From Antedon mediterranea (Eukaryota; Echinodermata; Crinoidea; Comatulida; Antedonidae), in the NCBI RefSeq assembly GCF_964355755.1, contig NC_092672.1, positions 29,074,501 to 29,138,500 on the forward strand: 64,000 nucleotides of DNA, given 5' to 3'. The first letter of the stretch is position 1; the number at the start of each line of letters is the position of its first letter. The translations under genes were made by a program, and so were the position numbers. Below are positions 1 to 14,800 of this stretch, in pieces. The notes beneath the pieces are model-generated. The model was given only the letters and a program-made list of their open reading frames with translations. It did not search any database and was not told where the DNA came from.

Positions 1-2734
1 TTGGTCTATGATACAGATGTAATGTGATCACATGTGATGTCACATTGTATTACCGGGAATCGGCTAACCATGTCATTCTAATAATAATTATGTCTATAAA
101 CATGGACATATGGTCCCGATCCATGCTATATATATAAGGAAACATAAATCAATCGTATAGTTTGATGGCAAATCATTAAAAATTTATTATAGAATTATAG
201 AGAGAACACGTTTCCTCAGATCAATCATAACTTGACGTTCCAGCCTTGGACTAGACAAATATTACTCCGTATATGCTTGTTAGGGAATAGTACGTTACTC
301 ATAGACTGGAATATAGCTAGGGATAATCATGATGTTGTATTCAATAATATAACACAATTATGTCAAAATGAAGATTAACATAATTATCATATTCTATTGA
401 CTTTATGATGATAGTTCTAATTGTTATCTTTAATAATGAAATGTTTTTCCCGATTATGCAGCTTTCACTAGATAATAACTAACTGACTATTGACAGTCAG
501 TTAGATAGTAGTCTAGGCGTAGTAAATACTTTACAAAAATATGTTTTAACGAATACGTATAACTTAGTGCATTTTGAGAACATACGTCTTGTAAAAATGT
601 GTACATGGGAAAAAACAATCTAAAATTGTTTCACGCGAGAAAAGCTTCAAAGGTATTTTTCCATGAGTTTAATTGCCACGTCATTTTATTTTATTTTCAA
701 AACTATTTGATTTTTTATATACAAAATAAATCATTCTTTATTATACGGGATAGAGTGATGAGTTAAATTTTCCGTTGTTGATCCCGTCCTCAACTCTTGT
801 ATCCAAACTAGGCTAATGTGTACCATCCACTTTTCAACCTATCAACGTTAAGACATGTGGCTTAAATTTATACTATTTTATTTTTGTTTCTGTTATTCAA
901 ACTTTAATTGCTACCGACTTAATAATGACATATTGAAGTTCTATGTTTGCCATATGTGACATAGCAAATACGAATTGCCGATGATATAGGCCTATGGTAC
1001 GCGGTAAACTGTATTGATCGACAAGTTATTTTTACATTACGTTTACTTAAATTAGATTTATTGTCCCCTGAAAAAAAATTTATTGTCACATAATACTTAT
1101 CCACTTTAAAAAAAAATTGAAAAAAAAAATTTATTTACTGAAAAACCTGTAAAATAAAGCAAAAAATATGATGCTAGACAATGCGTTTTTGGTTGAATTT
1201 TAGCATTTATTTTGTCATTTTATATGAGAAAACGTTATTTTTTATTTCTTTTAACGGAAGGGATTAATTTTATTAAAACAACAAAATAACCTATTCAATC
1301 AAAGTCTGATTTAATTATTCGTCATTTTTCATGTCTTTCTCCTAGCCCATGATAACAATGCTTTCTTTGTAGTACTATATGTTTTGTTGCCATCATTGTT
1401 ATCTGGTAAATAGTAAACTGCACTAACATGTATTATTATAAATTAATGTAGAGAGAAAAATTATTATCTAAATAAAGAGTATATTTCGTCTACAGAAACT
1501 CCCGAACTATAATAATATACATATAATAGGCCTACATGCAATATGCAAAGTTAAAATACTTTATTGCGGTCCAGACTCTAAAATAATTTAATAATAATAA
1601 ACGTGTGAGGAAATTGGTTATACCAACAGGCTGCTGAGTTCTGGAGATCTTTGGCTGCGACACCATCAGTTCGATTTACAATACAAGATGTGTTGTAAAA
1701 ATGACGATAATTGTAAATATTTAAATATTGTATAATTAAATTTAACGGAACACATCTGTTACCCATAATTATTATTACTACAACGTTTTCTTTGTAATGA
1801 GTGAAATAATTAAAGGGTTTTCAAAGCTATTGCAGTCACTGACACGTCACACGATTTTCCATTAGGAGGCGAATTTGTTTGCGCGAATCGAAAGCGTCAG
1901 CTTATACGCATGCGTAGAGAGGCATTTGGAAGACGAAACAAGAGTACGCACGCTTATAAAGCGTATCAGAGTATCATAATTTAGAAATAAGAATAGATAG
2001 TTGTGTTGTATGTCGTAAAATATAACAAATCGGAGACTGGGTAGATCACTCATAGGACTTTGCGGTGTTGGTTCTTAAAAAAGTGTCATTCACAGGCAGT
2101 CAATGTGAACTGATATTCTTTATTCACAAGCTGTATCCCGTCAAATACCACCGGTTGTGTATTTTTAAATAATCATGGGTGCCATTAATACCATTTTCAA
2201 TAACATGATTAGGAAGGAATTGCTCTGCATACAAATGGTGTCTTATTTAAACATATCAGATAATCCACATGTTTAGCCAAACTATGACGTAATTAGGCCT
2301 ACATGTACAGTTACTCATCGAAAACAATTCTAAAAACATTTGCAATCGGCCGATACATATTGCGTCTTTATTGGTCAAGAAATACACAAGTGCCGTCATT
2401 AACTGATTCACAGATTATGCATAGCATTTTTTTACCAACTAAACTTTATTTTAATTAATCTAATGAATTCTTGAGGATGATGTAATGAATTTCATAATAT
2501 TGAAACCCAACACGATGGACACATCGAGCTTTTCTTTAGGTCACTAAATTATCATAACATTTGAAAAAATGACCTTCTTTTTCGGCATGTCACATTTTGA
2601 TTGAAGATTGCCATAATTCATTAAATTCAGTCTAATTAATAAATACATTTGATTGCATTGATTATTCTACATTGGCGGTAGTCAGCGGACATCAGACGGT
2701 TTGAGGTGTCATTGATACCGGATCAATAGACATT
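1..2734. other. Upstream region of the lectin-protease gene
   Basis: AT-rich, no supportable exon. The longest open frames (about 60 codons) lack coding features. Probably promoter and 5' UTR lie in its right end, but I cannot place a start site; TATATATAA at 127 is too far and too common to count. There is a perfect-arm hairpin at about 480-506 (arms CTAACTGACT). TAGGCCTA occurs at 987, 1527 and 2294. Confidence 0.6.
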
Positions 2735-2827
2735 ATGAGGAGATTATATTCATGTCAGCCTATTTTATCAATAATTATGATTCCTATATTATTTCTCAAC
2801 CTTATAATTGGAGATTTTGCTGAAAAT
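2735..2827 (+). CDS. Exon 1: start codon and signal peptide
   Basis: ATG at 2735 opens a 31-codon exon ending at a consensus donor (GTAAGT) at 2828. A basic start (MRR) is followed by a long hydrophobic stretch of Ile, Leu, Pro and Met residues, as in a secretory signal peptide. An in-frame TGA lies at 2702-2704 and the -3 base is A, which supports this ATG as the start. The exon ends in phase 0 and fits exon 2 at 3625. Confidence 0.8.
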
Positions 2828-5800
2828 GTAAGTGCAAAAAATGTGATTATTATCAAACTTTAGTAGTAGTGTTAGTTTTCGCCAGAACATCAGTTCGGCA
2901 ATTTTAGTTTTCGCCAGAACATCATTTCGGCAATTTGAACTGTTCATGTCTCAAAATGAATTCAAATTGCGTGATTCCTTGTACTTGTATTGTATTATTT
3001 TTATTTGGCTTGTACTGTTATGAGACTTGCTGCCGTGTAAGTTTTGAAAGAATGTCACTCAGAATGTAGAATAGAGTATTCATCGTTCACACGCGCTGAC
3101 GCAGATTTCTGGTGGGAGAGATAGCATACTTGTATCTCAATGACTTGCGATGGTCAATGAACATGTATCTAGTGACAACTGCGAAAGAATCGCGTGGTTC
3201 CTCTGCACATCATGATGTATGGATATTATGTGTGTACGTGTACCACTTTATGAAAATGGTCTACTTGTTGTTATATGTTACACACTCAGCAATGATGACA
3301 GGCCCTATTCTTTAGTTTATAATGTATGTTGTGAACATGACTTTAGGCAAAACTCACTTTGTTATACTAAAACCATGTCACTGACAGCATACTCTGCTAT
3401 TTAAACCAATTGTTTGTTCTCAGGTCTGCCTGATTTTAGAATTTTTTAAGAACAAATCTTGTAACAGCCTAGGCCTATATAAAATTGTTTTTTTGGGTTG
3501 AAAATATTTTTTTCTTTTATAGCTAGTTTATTACATGTTATTCTTCCTGCATCCTAGATACAGTGATTATAAATAGATATATTACTACCATTTATTTTAT
3601 ATTGAAAATCCGTTCGTTTTTCAGGTTGATGTCAACAATAATATTACACAAATAGAAGGAAACCAGTATGGAAACGATACTAAACTGGTAAACGGCACTG
3701 AACTAGTGAACGACACTAAACTAGTGAACGACACTGAACTAGTGAATGACACTGAACTAGTGAACGACACTAAACTAGTGAACGACACTAAACTGGTGAA
3801 AGACACTGAACTAGTGAACGAAACTGAACTAGTGAATGACACTAATCTGGTGAACGACACTAAACTAGTGAACGACACTAAACTGGTGAAATACACTGAA
3901 CTAGTGAACGACACTGAACTAGTGAATGACACTAATCTGGTGAACGACACTAAACTGGTATACGAAACTAAACTGGTGAACGACATTGAACTAATGAACG
4001 ACACTAAACTAGTGAACGAAACTGATCTAGTGAACGACACTAAACTAGTGAACGACACTAAACTAGTGAACGACACTAAACTAGTGAACGACACTAAACT
4101 AGAGAACGACAGTAAACCAATGAACAACACTAAAAAGTCAAATGGAACGGCGAAAATACAGATTATAAAGGCAAACTATGTAAATAGACAAGCGCTTTCA
4201 GTTTTATGGAAGAACTCCTTAATTGGCGCTTACCAAGGGGATATGTTCCTGACGACAGACCAAAAATCACGTTTGGAGGAACTGATCCAAATTAGCGGGA
4301 AAAGAAACAAACGTAAAGCGGTAACGGATTTAGCACTACTCTGGCCTGATGGTGTAATTCCGTACGAAATAAGCGAAGCACTAGGTAGGACTTAATTCTG
4401 TTATTATAATGCATTCTAAGCTTTTTAATATCCTTAAAAAATTTAAGAAATAGTTAGTAGTTTTGTAGCGCATGTTTGAAGAAGATGCATCCGGGAACAC
4501 TGCATTCTACATTCCTAGGTCTGCATAGTTCCATTTTATATATAATTTTCTTCGACTGTAACTTGTTTGTTTCAAGTAATTATTGCGTAATTAAAGAAGT
4601 CAATTATAGCTTACATTGGGGACTGCCATTTTGATTGAATTAGCTTTATCCGGGCAAAACATTCGCCTATCGTTGATGTTTAGTGCGTTCACAGCAATGT
4701 TGTTAACATTCCTGTAGTAGTATATCACCCAGCGGTATCAGTTGACACCTATATTTGGTAAAATTCCAAGTAAACCTGGCAAGGAAGATTTGCAAAGTGA
4801 TGTTTTCATGAATTGTAATACGTAGCTATTCGGCAAATGTTTACAAAAATGCTACAATTTTTTTAATTAATATTAATTGAATTTGTTGGCATATTGTCAG
4901 CCGATTTCGAACCAACCAGGCTAACACTCAATTTACAACAATGATTATATTCGCAGCTAACTATGTTAACTAACTAATATTATTCCTCTTTATAATTTAC
5001 ATCCTATACACGCATCACTGCATTTCAACTCCGAAATATTATCGTTAAAATTATAAATGACTGAAGTAATAGTTTGGTTCAAATTTAGGACACAAAGTAA
5101 AGCCGTACTTAAGTCGATGAGAGATGGATCTGAACTGTTGCATTGCTAAACTCGTTTGCGTCATGTAGGCATATATTTCTACATAAAAAGGACGTCTGGA
5201 TGACATAGCATAAATAACCACAAACGACTAACCTTAACGTTTGTTTAGTCGTACTTGTAGTCTAGAACGTTTTTAATTTTAGGCCTACGCGATATTTCTT
5301 TAATGAAAATTTCCTCCAGATAAACATTAACCAAATTGCTAAACTCCACCGATCCTCGAACAGAAAAATAATCTAGTTACTGGTATTTGGAACCCTTTAA
5401 ATCTAATTTACTATTTATCTATTGAAATGTTAGGACCAACCAAGGTGCTTTAAACAGTCCTAGCTTTGTTTGAATCAAACCTGTTAGTGGCGGTAATTAT
5501 CGCTGTTGGTTTTTTATTGAATAAAATAAAATATAAAGACCTTTTAAGGCCCACTAAATGTAGTTCCTTGAATCTCAATACGAGTACAAAGTTACGACAT
5601 TAAGTTTGGTTTAGATTTTATTTACAAAAAAACGATGGTTACAAGTGCATATAAGCTACACAGCAATGGACAATGGGTAACTTGCTACGTATTTATACCA
5701 TTATGCATTACGTCATTCTATAAATATATCACGCATAACGAAACGATGTGCAATAAATATTACACATACAAATTATAATCTTCTATATGTTGTTTTCAGA

Positions 5801-8800
5801 GGAGAATGAAAAGGCTATTGTATTTGAAGGAATGCAGACGATTGAGTCTTTGACCTGTATTCAATTTGTCAAACATAACGAGTCTATATCTGAAACACTT
5901 GGCCATGATAGTTACATATACATCTACAAAGGAGAAGGGTACGGGACTTAAATTATATAATATTAATATTGGTACTTTTGGGCCACCGTAGTTGTAATAT
6001 GTGTGTTGCTATGTATGTGGCTACTTGCACAAAGACAATACGTGTGCACACAAAAGCTAATGTTGATTACAACGAGTTGGTCAACTTTCAACATTGATTT
6101 GATTTCTTAAGAGAAGTTGAGTTTAAAACAATATACAGTAGGCCTATATTCTGTTTTTTTTCTCTTATTTCCCCATTTTTTGTTTGTTTACTTTTTGGCA
6201 GTAGGCCTATAACTTTTGAATGTAAAGAACCTGAATTACAGGTTGTAACAGCTTCAAATTACTGCCTTCAATTTTCTTTTTTTTATATTTATTATCTTTG
6301 TAGATGCTGGTCTCATGTTGGAAAGCTTAATGGCGGCAGACAATCGTTGTCATTAGATAATGGATGTTACACAGTAAGTAACCGGAGACCCCTAAAGCTT
6401 TGTCTACACAATCAAAATGCAATGTGCCCGTCATATCACTAACATATTATTGGGGCACATCACACTTTCTGTCAAACTAGTTTGATAGTGTAAACATACA
6501 TGGAATTAGTAGTAATATAATATAACACCTAGATTATATGAAAAAAGTGAACAAAGTAAGGGTTTTAAAAATAAAGATTAACCATCTGAAACATTTATTT
6601 TTTAGCCAGGTGTTGTCCTTCACGAACTACTGCACTCCCTGGGTTTTCACCACGAAAATTCACGATCAGATCGTGACGACTACATCAAGATAAACTGGCT
6701 TAGCATTGAAGAAAGTTCAGCAAGTAACTTTGAAAAGACAAACACAATCACGGATTACCCATATGATTTCGATTCTGTTATGCATTATGGCAGGAACGTA
6801 AGCTATGCCTCATCTTAAATTTCTTTTTGTTTGCATGAAAACGGTCAAATTGATGTTTATTTTAATTAGTATTATTTGCACGTAAACATTCACACTATTG
6901 TGAAGTATTAATTTAACCGCTATTATATATATTGACTCAGTATACGGTCCACACAATTCTCTCAAGACTAATATAACACGTTAACATCATGATAGTGGAG
7001 TGAAAATGACTTCTTCTACACAGACTAACTACAATCCAATTTAAACGCAGGCATATTAATATACAACAAACAGGGGAAACTGTCAATTGACAGCCTAAAA
7101 ATACTTACAAGGATGCAATTTCTCGCATATGTACCAGGTTTGACCTAACCGGTCTGTATGTCATTTTCCAGTTTACGACGCATTAACGTCCAGGCCAGCT
7201 GAATATGTGACACGTTCTAAACATTTAATTTCCCCCTGAGATAACCAATTTGAATGGGCAGGATATATTTTATATTCCGTCTTCACATCAAAGATACAGT
7301 CAATTCAATTCCATAAAAGTAGCTAACAAATCGAGCGAAATCGAGCGGAACTGACATTTCCTCTGGTTTCTTTATAGCTGAAAGGAAGTGGTCAAGTTCT
7401 CCATTTCGATCAATTTAACACTCTTAATTAAATTAATTAAAAAGATAAACTGTTATGGTAAAGAAATGAGAAATATAACATTTGAATCATACAATTTAAG
7501 AAATTTGAAAAAAAAATCTTATAAAGATATAACCAATAAAGAAAGAAATTACGGAGATTTTCTTTAAAACATTTACTGAGACAAACAATATTGAGACCAA
7601 AAGGATTTAAGCTGGCTAACGGTCAACCTGATGTTACTGCATATGTATATATTATTAGTTTTTATTTTGCCATACAACAAACACTCTTACAATATTATAC
7701 AATATTTTAAGAGAATATTTTACTGATATATAATATACTGTACCTTGCATACAATTTCTTTAGCTATAAAAGAATTTGAAATTATAAAAACTTGTTCACA
7801 TTTTTCTATCAAATTTTATTAGAGTGCGGTATACAAGAATTTATTAAACGCTTTACTGATATCTATCTATCTATCTATATAAAATGTCTTTATAGAAGAT
7901 TAATATGAAATTATGATTCCAAATTTTTTTTAAATCTATTTTTCTACTATTTTTCTGCTCCTCCACCGATTTTGAAAATTATAATGTTTACTTTTGTTGA
8001 TCTGGTAACAATTTGTAGCTTTAAATGTGGAATATTATTAAAATTAAATTATTTTCTTGTAGAGTTATAGTATTAACGACGACGAGCCATCGATGAAGAC
8101 AATAGATCCTTTGTTACAATACGACATCGGGGGAGGAGACAACTTGACTTATACCGATATAATGACGTTGAATGATGTTTATGGTTGTAGTGGTAAGATT
8201 GCCAATTAAGAACAATCATTATTACATTGTAGAGTAATTTACACACCTGTTGCAGTTATAGATTTCCATAATTAAGCTTGAAACAACCAAACTATTGTGG
8301 TGTAATAATCACGCGAGAGTTGACACGTGAGTAAATTTAATCAATTTTGTAGGCCTATTCGAGAATTGTTCACGTTAGAATAAGCTCTAGTCTACTACTT
8401 AGCTGACTTACCAAATTCACTAAAAATGAACCAAAGTTGGACAATTATTGGTTGCTGTGTACCTGGAAAATTCACTTGTCAAACGCCTGCAGAACAACTG
8501 AACTTACTTTTTTCTTCCTGTAAACGTTTTCTAATTGTTCTGTAGAAAACAAAACATGGTATTTGTTTGGCATGTTGATATTTTCCATCTAAAGTCTACG
8601 CAGGTCGTCCATATATCAAATATATTTTTGGCTAAACCAAAACGACCGAAAACGATAATCGGTGCCTACATTGCGTATGTGTTATATGCCTAACCATTTG
8701 AGGAAATACAGCACGAATGTTGTTCCAATCACATTAACAACAACTTATGTATGATTAATCACATTTTCTCTCTGTAGACAAATGCCCGGAAATAGACTGT

Positions 8801-11800
8801 GGTGCTGGTTTCCTTGGCATTAATTGCCAGTGTTTTTGCTTTCAAGTTGACGAAAATGAATTCGACGAGAAATGTAATCGACATAAACCGGCAGAAACTT
8901 TAGCAGGTAGGCCTAAAATCTAGTGCCAATGATGGGCCTACTAACTGAGTGTAAATAGCACACTTTATACAGTACGTCATGTTTGATTTTACCTTGTAAT
9001 CAAGTCACTTCTTTACACATTATAAGATGTCACAATACAACAATATGTACGTCACGCAAATAAATAAATAATAATATGCTTTGTTTATAATTTCCATATC
9101 TAATTTTTTTTTTTTAGTTGTTAAAATAGTTTCATATTAAATTATTTTAACGTCCCCAACTGTAACACAGCGCACTGGGAAACGAGAACGTTGATTTTTT
9201 TTTCAGCTTATATCTATAAAGCGTTTTGCAACAAAAAAAGGAACAACAAATGCTTCCAGTTTATAATGATTTAAATACCACAATTTGTGTTTTAAATTTA
9301 TTTATAGATTGCAGATACAGTTTAAATGCTGAATCAGGAATAATAACCTCACCAAACTTCCCTTCTAACTACGATGATAACATTAAGTGTTTATGGCATA
9401 TACACGTAAGTAGGACAAAATGTGTATATGTATCAATACACCTATCAGAAGATTCACTGAAACATTTCAGGTGAAATAAGCCAAGGGTATACTCTATTGT
9501 TTGTTCTGTTTATTTGGTGTTGCTACATTTTTGGGAGAAAAAATAACAACACTTTCTGAATTGATTAGCTTACAACATAAACATTAGCAAACAACCTAAT
9601 TTTCCCGTGTGAAATTAGCACCCTCAATGGTTTATTGTGGCTCTAAATACCCAATTACGTCTGCTCGCCAATTCACTCTATTAATAAGTACCACTGTTTT
9701 CATGTCATGTGATACATTATAATGTTAATACAACTTAAATATATCTAAATCAATATTATCTTTAATTTCAGGTAGAAGAAGGAAAGAGTATAACTTTGAC
9801 CTTTCACACTTTCTCAATTGAATCGGCATCTGAGTGCTCACGTGACGTTGTGGAAGTACGAGTTTCTGATCTCTACAAAGAATCCAAAAAGTATGTTGAA
9901 AGTCTAACCAAAGAATTTCATTTTGTCTGCTTAGTAGCCAAAATTGAACTTGCAAGATTGGCTTGGTTCGCACTGGAACATAATGTATCAAATACACTTC
10001 TTCCTTAAAGCCAATCGATCTTGGAAATTAACACCTCGATCACGATCGATCAATCCCATATATAATACAAAATCGTGGATTTTGATATTTTACTATCGAT
10101 ATGTAACGTTATTCTTCCATAATCTATTGTATCTACACCCTATAAAATTATTTTATCTATAAAATTCGTATTCGTAAAATCATTTTTCAGTAAGTTATGT
10201 GGTCATGGACTTCCGGGTCAAGTACACACAGAAAACAATGAGCTTTTATTGTACTTTGAAACAGACAGTAAAATCAATTCTATTGGGTTCAATGCCTCAT
10301 ACGTCACCAATGATGATTACCATAGTAAGTTTTAAAATGCCAATATTCTAAAAAAAATTACAACATACATAGCTTAAAAGAGTAGTAACTGCCTTTGAAA
10401 GCCCATTCTTTTCCCTGCAGATAGATAGAAATATATTTACACTACAACAAACATTATCGTCCCATTTAAAGGACGGGTAAGGTGCTTTAGTTTATTGCTT
10501 CTTCCCATTTGACAGCGATGGAAAAAGAGGAAAGTTTCTTGGCCGCCTAGAAAACGGTCCACGGCTGCCTTGATCTTTACACACAGCAAAGTCCATGCTT
10601 TACAATTACGCCATCTTTCTTCTATCTGGTTACTGAACACTTCAGCAAACCAATTTCGTTGGGAATATAGAATAATGCCGAGTAATACATTTAGGTACAG
10701 TATCCCAATCCCGAATAAATACAGCTTGAAAATACGAGCTTTTTTCTTTCTTAAAGATGACACCTCTCACGAATGTTGGCGGGACAGCTGTTACATAGAC
10801 ATCAAGGAGGAAGCAGTATGGAGCGATGCCCAAGAAATGTGTCAACAAATCGATGGACATCTTCCAGAAATTGACAGTTCAGACAACAACGACTTCATTC
10901 GGTCCTACGCTTCAGATTGTAACGTTGGACAAAACTTCTGGATTGGATACATGTCTGCTGAATATGGTGACGATTGGCAGTGGGCTTCTGGCAACCAGAC
11001 GATTAACTTCACTAGTACGTTTAAATCAATGTATCTCGCTATACATACAATCTCTAAATTGTATGTTATGTAAGCCAGTCTACATTAGCAGAAGTTTTGT
11101 TTGCAAAGTCTAAGTATGTACATGTTCGGAGAAGGTTATGTTACTTGAAGCTGTCCATCTGAGAATCAGACGAGTACAGTGTAAGTCATTTGATCACCAG
11201 GTGGACAGCCTCCAGTAAGCACAAGCATCTCCACACAGTTGAAAATTCGGAGTATTTTTTTACAAGCCCATTACAGCTACATGTTAATATTTGTTCCATT
11301 CCACTTTGACAAAGTATAGGTATCCAAAGTGCACTCTATTTACAATTGTTAAGCTCCTAACTTAACTTTGGTAGCGTAAAATCACAATTTTATAGTACTC
11401 CTTTATTGATAATTAGGTTGGGAGACTGGATACCCGTATCCTCGTGGTAGTAGTGCGTTGTGTGCCGACGCGTCCGTTTACGGATATTGGAAAAGTGAAA
11501 AGTGTTCAACAACCTATTCGGCTGTCATCTGTCAAATACATTCAGAAGGGAGTGGTACGGTACACTATTTTGTTTCTTTTGCTACTTCAATGACCACTAC
11601 TTGCTAGCACTCTTCTGATATCACTTGATGTGTCTGCTGCTACTACCGACACTACAGCGCACTGAAAACACCAACCGCTGCAACACCAATACTACTATTG
11701 GTGGATTGCAGCTGCTAGTTTGAAAATATTGTATATTATTAATATCTTTTCATATTTTAGCATTGTGGTTTGACTGGGAGCCTTGGTCATACTGCACAGT

Positions 11801-14800
11801 GAGCTGCAGTGGAGGTATACAGAAAAGACACCGCGAATGCACTCAACCAGGGAACTGCCCAGGAAAACTTCTTGACCAGAGAGTGTGTGCCGAAGAACCA
11901 TGTCCCAGCGCCTACGCCCAAGGAAAACCAGCACTGATGAGTAGTACGCTTGATGACACATCTGGAGCCATGAATGCAGTTGATGGAAATCCTTGGCCTA
12001 GAGAAGGAGACGCTAGCTGCAGTATAACGAGTATGTTATGTCTTTCATACATATTATACACTATTGACTGGTCTGTTCTGGATTTTCAAGAACTACTTGT
12101 TTTTCATTGTTTTCTATTTTCATTGAAACAGAAAGAAGTTTGGAACCATGGTGGATGGTAGACCTAGGGAAAACATATATCGTGGAAAATATCATCATCA
12201 CTAACAGAGCAGATTGTTGTGGTTTGTAATTGAATAATATGTTCATCTGATTTGTTTGTTGTTTGTTGTATATGATTCGAATTAACTCTTAATTGTATCA
12301 CACTCAACAGGCGAGTACATTATTGGTGGCGTAATACGAGTTGGAAATACTTTAGAAATACTGAAACGGAATACAAAATGTGGTCCGACAATAAATGAAA
12401 CAATTGTGACGTCAGACTATCGAATAGACATACAATGCAGCCCGGGAACCATCGGAAGATACGTCAGTGTACAGCTTGAAGATTTAGATGACGCAAAGTT
12501 ACAAATGTGTGAGGTTGAAGTATTTACAACTGGTAAGTTTTAAATTATCAAACATTTCGGTGGTCCTGTGTGTCGATCTGAGACTGGTGTCCTTTAAATT
12601 AAAGCAAATTGCTATTCTACGCCTGCCTGCCTGCCACATAAATCAATTTGGTTGTTATCTGAAGTAATTTCATCATGGGTATGCATGTGATTGAGCGTAC
12701 GTATATGCGTGACGTGTACGTGTGAAATAATTTACATTACATTATTAGCAATAAGAAAACGAATAATTCATATCTGCATTCTCGATTGTAATATATTTAT
12801 TATTTTCGTAGGAACACCCATTTCAACACTTACTTGTCCATTTCATGCTGGCGCTTTCACCGATCCTAGCTCTAATGGAATTGACGTAACCTGGCCTGAA
12901 GTAAATGCTTATGATCCGACTGACCAAACCATTGGCCCAGTTTCTTGTTCATATGCAGCCGGCTCTAGGTTTCCTGTTGGCAAAACTGAAGTAACGTGTG
13001 AGGTTGATGACCCGATCTCTGGATGGGTGCTGTCGTGTTCCTTTTTCGTCAAAGTTACAGGTACGTTTCCTAATCGAATCGGTTTTGCGTCTACTAAAGA
13101 TACATTTAGAAAATGCTGATATTTAACAAAAAATGCTAGAATATTTACAAACACCAAATAATGTGTATAGAATTTTTATCACACAGTATAAAACAATTTT
13201 ACCATCGAAATTATTTGTCTTCTGACTGCCGACTTCTTCAGGGGTAAAGGATAATAATGTTGACTTGACCTATGTATTAATTCTTTATTCTTTATTTGAC
13301 TGTAACTTAGTTAGTAATTTTTATCTTAGAGTCCCTAGTCGTCGTCTTAGAAGAAATACTACTTTTCATATTCCTTTTAGTAGAGTAAATGTTTTAAAAA
13401 ATGGTTTTATTAGTAGATTAAGTCAAACTTACAATTCTTTTACTTTAAGAAACCCTGAGTTAGATATCTTTAGTAATAATTTCCGTAAGTTTCGTAACAT
13501 TGTTAGTAGTTTAGTTTAATGTTTGTTATTGTATATGTTCGTGTTTGTCTGTGTTCCCTCCTGTAAGTGGTGAACCATGAGCTCACTGTTGGTTGGGAAA
13601 TGAATAAATAAATAAATAAATAAATGACGTAAAAACATTGTACTTTAGAAAACGGCCCCCATCAACAGTTGTATTGTCTCTACATTATATTTACAAACAC
13701 AGATGAGTTTTTAAGTTAATACCAAATGTAATATTTCCCTTCTTTTATGGAATCTAGCATGCATGAATAAGTTTGGTGATAGTTGTTATCAAGAGGTCAA
13801 TGATCGATATGACCAAACAAATGCTGAATATAATTGTCAATCACTTGGTGGCGCTTTAGTCTCTATTAATTCTGCTGAAGAACACGAGTTTGTCAGCATT
13901 TTAGTTGGTAGACTATCAGCATGGTCCTGGATTGGGTACACAGATAAGGAGAATGAAGGCCAGTGGGTTTGGGGTGATGTCTCTGAAGGAAATGGGTACA
14001 CTGGTAGGTAAACTGCATGACGTTTGACATTAATGGCGTTCCTTATTGTTCACGTATAATTAGTAAATCTGTATATTTAATTTACGTAGGTATAACTGTA
14101 AATTGACAGAGTGTTCAACCAGAATCTAAGCATAACATTTATATTTTAATAACATGTATTTGCGCATGCGTAATACAAAAACAAAATCCGATATGCATTC
14201 GGTTTGGAAAACTGTCAATGACCAAAATTAAATTCTTTGTAATATAATGTTATTCTAAGATTGGGATGATGGTCAACCTGACAACCAAGGCAGTGACGGT
14301 GAAGACTGTGCAGTGATGAAAGACAATGGAAAATACAAAGACCGGTCATGCGCAGAAGAGCATAACCCAGCAATATGCGAAGCACGTAAGCTGTACTTTT
14401 ATAACTTTTTTCAATGTATTGGTTATTACTAGTACCATCTAAAAAGTTGTTACGTTGGCTTAGTTATTGTTAAGCGTGGTTCCCACTAGCGATGCAACAC
14501 AAGGACGTAACGCAACGCAAGTGAATTGACCAATCACAAGCGATGGCTTATTCGCTTGTGATTGGTTAAAACGCTTGCGTTGCGTTTACGTCCTTGCGTT
14601 ACGTTCTAGTGGGAACCAAGCTTTAGTTGTAAATAAACTTACTGTAGCCGTTAAAACAATCATTACTCATTTAATATATGACAGCTGCTCGATTCCCGAC
14701 GATGTCTTGTCCAGACCTCATCTCCAAATTCATCCCAGAAGGAACTGTTGAATCCCGAGTGTCCTGGGAACAGCCAACTGTTTTTGACTTCAATGGAAGA

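Noticed and set aside
126-140. TATATATAA as a TATA box
   Set aside because: It lies 2.6 kb before the start codon in very AT-rich DNA where such strings are expected by chance.
3621-4130. 169-codon minus-strand open frame over the propeptide repeat
   Set aside because: It is the complement of an 18-bp in-frame minisatellite whose unit has no stop on either strand; the plus strand carries the astacin propeptide in the phase required by both neighbouring exons.
10437-10763. 108-codon antisense frame in intron 10
   Set aside because: No recognisable motif, and its left part overlaps the intron of a well-supported gene. Kept only as a note that it may be a transposon scrap.
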